Source: Guillardia theta CCMP2712
Lineage: Eukaryota > Cryptophyceae > Pyrenomonadales > Geminigeraceae
Direction: 5' to 3'
DNA: 64,000 bases
Assembly: GCF_000315625.1 (NCBI RefSeq)
Contig: NW_005434502.1
Location: forward strand, 35,682-99,681
The notes under the pieces are model-generated. The model saw only the letters and a program-made list of their open reading frames with translations. It was not told the DNA's origin and ran no database searches. The position numbers were made by a program, and so were the translations under genes. This document shows, one piece after another, positions 61,824 to 64,000 of the stretch (position 1 is its first letter; every line of letters begins with the position of its first letter).

Positions 61824-64000
61824 ATGGTTCTTCAGTATGATGAAAATGTTCGCAAACTGCTGTATCGGAGATCATGCCAATACACGCAGAGCGGACTTGT
61901 GGATGCCTCTGTCCTCGAAGCTGATCTCGTCGAGAGGGTGAAGAGCTTCGCGAAGCGTTATCCGAACAGCAGGACAGCCCAGGCTTGCAAGGCTGTGGAG
62001 GGATGCACCCCCGACGCTATCGCAGAAGCCATCCGCTCGACATGTCAGCAGGCACGACGTGAGCTTCTGCAAGAAGCGATGACTGGATGGAGTGACGCAT
62101 CCAGAGAGTGGTTTATGCAGCAGATTGAAGAAGCCAAGAAGGAGAAGGTCGAGACATACACCGCCTCAGCAGGCAACGAGGTGACTTCCTTCATCTCCAT
62201 GACTCTCCTGGGCATCTCCTCGGTGTATGTCAACCATGAAGAAAAGCTGAAGAAGAAATTTGAAGAGATCGGACTGATCGTAGACTCAGTGCAAGAGAGT
62301 AAAGCAATCATGTGGAAGGCTCCGTATAGACCCGAGATAGCGAGTGCTGAGGAGATCCCGGTGACTGTTTCCTTCCTCCGCAATGCACAAGCGGAGAAGC
62401 TCTGGCAGGGAAGAGAGGACTTCGCGATCGATGGTCGCAAGTTCACAGCTGTACATGTGAGCATCGTGCACGATCGATCTTTCAAGATTCGAGCCAAGAG
62501 AGGACCCTGGGGCAAAGGGGGCAGCTTGGCAGAGCTGACTCACCTGCTAACCTTGGGCGGCATGACAACGGCTGAGATAGCTGCCGTCTATCGCTATCAG
62601 CTGCTGCGCCAGTCCCTTGCAGCGGTCCAACTCCAGCCGCTGGCAGGCATGCTAGTCGCTGGGGCGCCAAGACAGCAAGTCCACAAAGGCTTAGGTCAGA
62701 AAGGCTTCATCGCTGTAGGGGCCAACGTCATCTGGAGACAGAGGGAGGTGGAGTGGATCGTCTCCTCGAGCTGCCCAGAGGCGAATGATACAGCATTTCG
62801 AGCTTTCCGAGAGAGCGAAGCGATGGAGGGAGTACACCTGACTCTGTTCAGCGAGGACCCGAAGATCAGAGAGGCGCTCGCAGTCGAGTTGACAGCCGAT
62901 CGCTTTGTGTCCAGAAATAAGTTGAAGAAGGCATCAAGGATGCAGAAGAAGGCAGGCGGCAAGGACGGCAAGGAGATCAAGATCATCATCAAGTCGACGG
63001 CGGCATCTGGTCGCTTCACGAGGAAGGAGATGGAGGGGCTGTGCAACGGCGGCAACACGTCCATCGCAAGAGTCAAGAGAGTCTTGTTGGAGATCGCTAA
63101 CAGGCTCGAGATCAAAGTTGAAGGCATCGACATGGAGGAGGATTTGAACACCAAGTCCTGGAACGGGTCCAAGCTATGCATCCTCCTCGGCTCCACGGAG
63201 GATGCTCGACGCATGATGAAGGAGCTGCCCTTCTATCTCGAAGGCGCAGCAACCAAGCTCGAAGCAGTCGGCTTCGACAAGGAGCCTGACTCTGAGGCGG
63301 CTGGTCAGCGGGGCACCAGCGACGCAGCGCAGCGACAGGAGGAGAGCGAGGGAGAGTGGCTGGAGTTTACAGACCTGGAGAGGATCACAATGGAGGCAGC
63401 ATCTCCGTCAAGCCAAGAGGACATGCAGCTCGTCAGCGAGCTGTCAGCAGTCATCGAAGATGCAGCTTCTTTGAACGAGGCAGGGACGAGCGAGCCGATC
63501 AAGCTGGTCCTGGACAAGGCTGTTGGCAACCTCCACGACACCTTCTACTCTCCGGGGAGCCTGGAGTTCATGTCGCTGGGAGAGTGGGCGAAGATGCCAG
63601 AGGAGCAGGGAGTTGGGCGCAACGCGCTCAAGGAGAAGCTGGGGAAGTGGCTGCAGAGCAAGCGCTGGACTCGCGTGCAAGGAGAGAGCAAGAAGGCAAG
63701 GAGGGGCAGCGCGTTCTCGCCACGGGCAACGGCAGCTGCTGAGCTTGAGCAGGAGGCGGAGAGCGACGACATAGAGCGTCGATCTCTTAGCTTCCTGTTC
63801 ATAGCACTGAGTAAATTCGCAGAGATGCATGTGCTGGCCTGCTCGCTGAAGGTGGACAAGAAGGACCGACTGCGAGTGGAGATGAGGGAAGATGGCGAAG
63901 AAGAGGAAGACATGGAGGAAGAGCAAGGCGAGGGCGAGGAAGAAGACGGGGCGAGCCCCTTGTGTCGCTGCCGTATCGATTGCCACTCGTACGCTCCTTG
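61824..64000 (+). CDS. Subtelomeric gene family, copy 3: near-identical, open to the window end
   Basis: It starts at ATG 61824 and follows copy 2 at a constant offset of 3103 bp without visible indels. A few substitutions are seen, e.g. LSG to QSG near residue 23, G to R near residue 286, T to A near the C-terminal third. The frame is open to base 64000. The last residues differ: copy 2 ends DGASPYRA, copy 3 continues DGASPLCRCRIDCHSY, so it is longer or its stop lies beyond the window. It is almost certainly a recent tandem duplicate of copy 2. Confidence -1.
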   Translation, partial: MVLQYDENVRKLLYRRSCQYTQSGLVDASVLEADLVERVKSFAKRYPNSRTAQACKAVEGCTPDAIAEAIRSTCQQARRELLQEAMTGWSDASREWFMQQIEEAKKEKVETYTASAGNEVTSFISMTLLGISSVYVNHEEKLKKKFEEIGLIVDSVQESKAIMWKAPYRPEIASAEEIPVTVSFLRNAQAEKLWQGREDFAIDGRKFTAVHVSIVHDRSFKIRAKRGPWGKGGSLAELTHLLTLGGMTTAEIAAVYRYQLLRQSLAAVQLQPLAGMLVAGAPRQQVHKGLGQKGFIAVGANVIWRQREVEWIVSSSCPEANDTAFRAFRESEAMEGVHLTLFSEDPKIREALAVELTADRFVSRNKLKKASRMQKKAGGKDGKEIKIIIKSTAASGRFTRKEMEGLCNGGNTSIARVKRVLLEIANRLEIKVEGIDMEEDLNTKSWNGSKLCILLGSTEDARRMMKELPFYLEGAATKLEAVGFDKEPDSEAAGQRGTSDAAQRQEESEGEWLEFTDLERITMEAASPSSQEDMQLVSELSAVIEDAASLNEAGTSEPIKLVLDKAVGNLHDTFYSPGSLEFMSLGEWAKMPEEQGVGRNALKEKLGKWLQSKRWTRVQGESKKARRGSAFSPRATAAAELEQEAESDDIERRSLSFLFIALSKFAEMHVLACSLKVDKKDRLRVEMREDGEEEEDMEEEQGEGEEEDGASPLCRCRIDCHSYAP

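Overview
The window is eukaryotic nuclear DNA, most likely from a flagellated alga or other protist. Coding sequences are broken by many very short GT-AG introns (about 35-64 nt in the genes I could resolve). Two ciliary genes are present (IFT122 and a CFAP47-like gene), a proteasome receptor (RPN13) is encoded, and the telomere-type repeat is TTTAGGG. A cryptophyte such as Guillardia is my best guess from intron style and gene content, but the sequence alone cannot prove it. A 300-N assembly gap lies at 13311-13610.

Layout. 1-2.4 kb: 3' part of a transposase-like gene. 2.45-3.1 kb: a possible retroelement relic. 3.2-6.6 kb: a 15-bp minisatellite with a 1381-bp tandem duplication. 6.7-7.9 kb: a secreted or surface protein (-). 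9.7-11.0 kb: a CDK/MAPK-like kinase (+). 11.4-14.7 kb: a hexanucleotide (AGAGCT)n array holding the gap. 15.0-15.9 kb: a RING E3 with zinc ribbons (+). 16.4-35.6 kb: a very large many-exon CFAP47-like gene (-) whose introns are full of purine/pyrimidine microsatellites. 36.2-39.3 kb: an SH3 + C2 protein (+). 39.5-41.2 kb: RPN13/ADRM1 (+). 41.4-42.2 kb: a single-pass membrane protein (-). 43.0-46.6 kb: an EF-hand / multi-pass membrane protein, probably one spliced gene (+). 46.8-47.5 kb: a SET-domain protein (-). 48.5-48.9 kb: a small Grn1/nucleostemin-N-like protein (+). 49.1-52.8 kb: IFT122 (-).

From about 53.2 kb the DNA changes to subtelomere-like sequence. It holds interstitial TTTAGGG tracts, a 20-bp satellite (AGCCGGCCCTTAGTAAGAGC) in three direct arrays plus two inverted copies, and a 1.5-kb non-autonomous Copia-like LTR element with identical LTRs inserted inside the satellite. 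It also holds at least five copies or fragments of an intronless gene family of unknown function. One copy is intact (715 aa, 58721-60868), one is near-identical and runs off the window end, and one is frameshifted and 3'-truncated by a telomere tract. Two are small fragments, one of them also cut off by TTTAGGG. The G-rich telomere strand reads left to right, so the chromosome end probably lies to the right, and the family's genes point towards it.

The most interesting material is this telomere-linked cassette. It combines a minisatellite leader, a long intronless ORF of unknown family, a 3' region with three 76-bp repeats each carrying a perfect GCAA-loop hairpin, an A/T-rich tail abutting TTTAGGG, and truncated copies joined directly to TTTAGGG. 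One of those junctions sits on a perfect 10-bp fold-back. The rest is a ciliate/flagellate-type gene set with two cilium genes and ordinary housekeeping functions.
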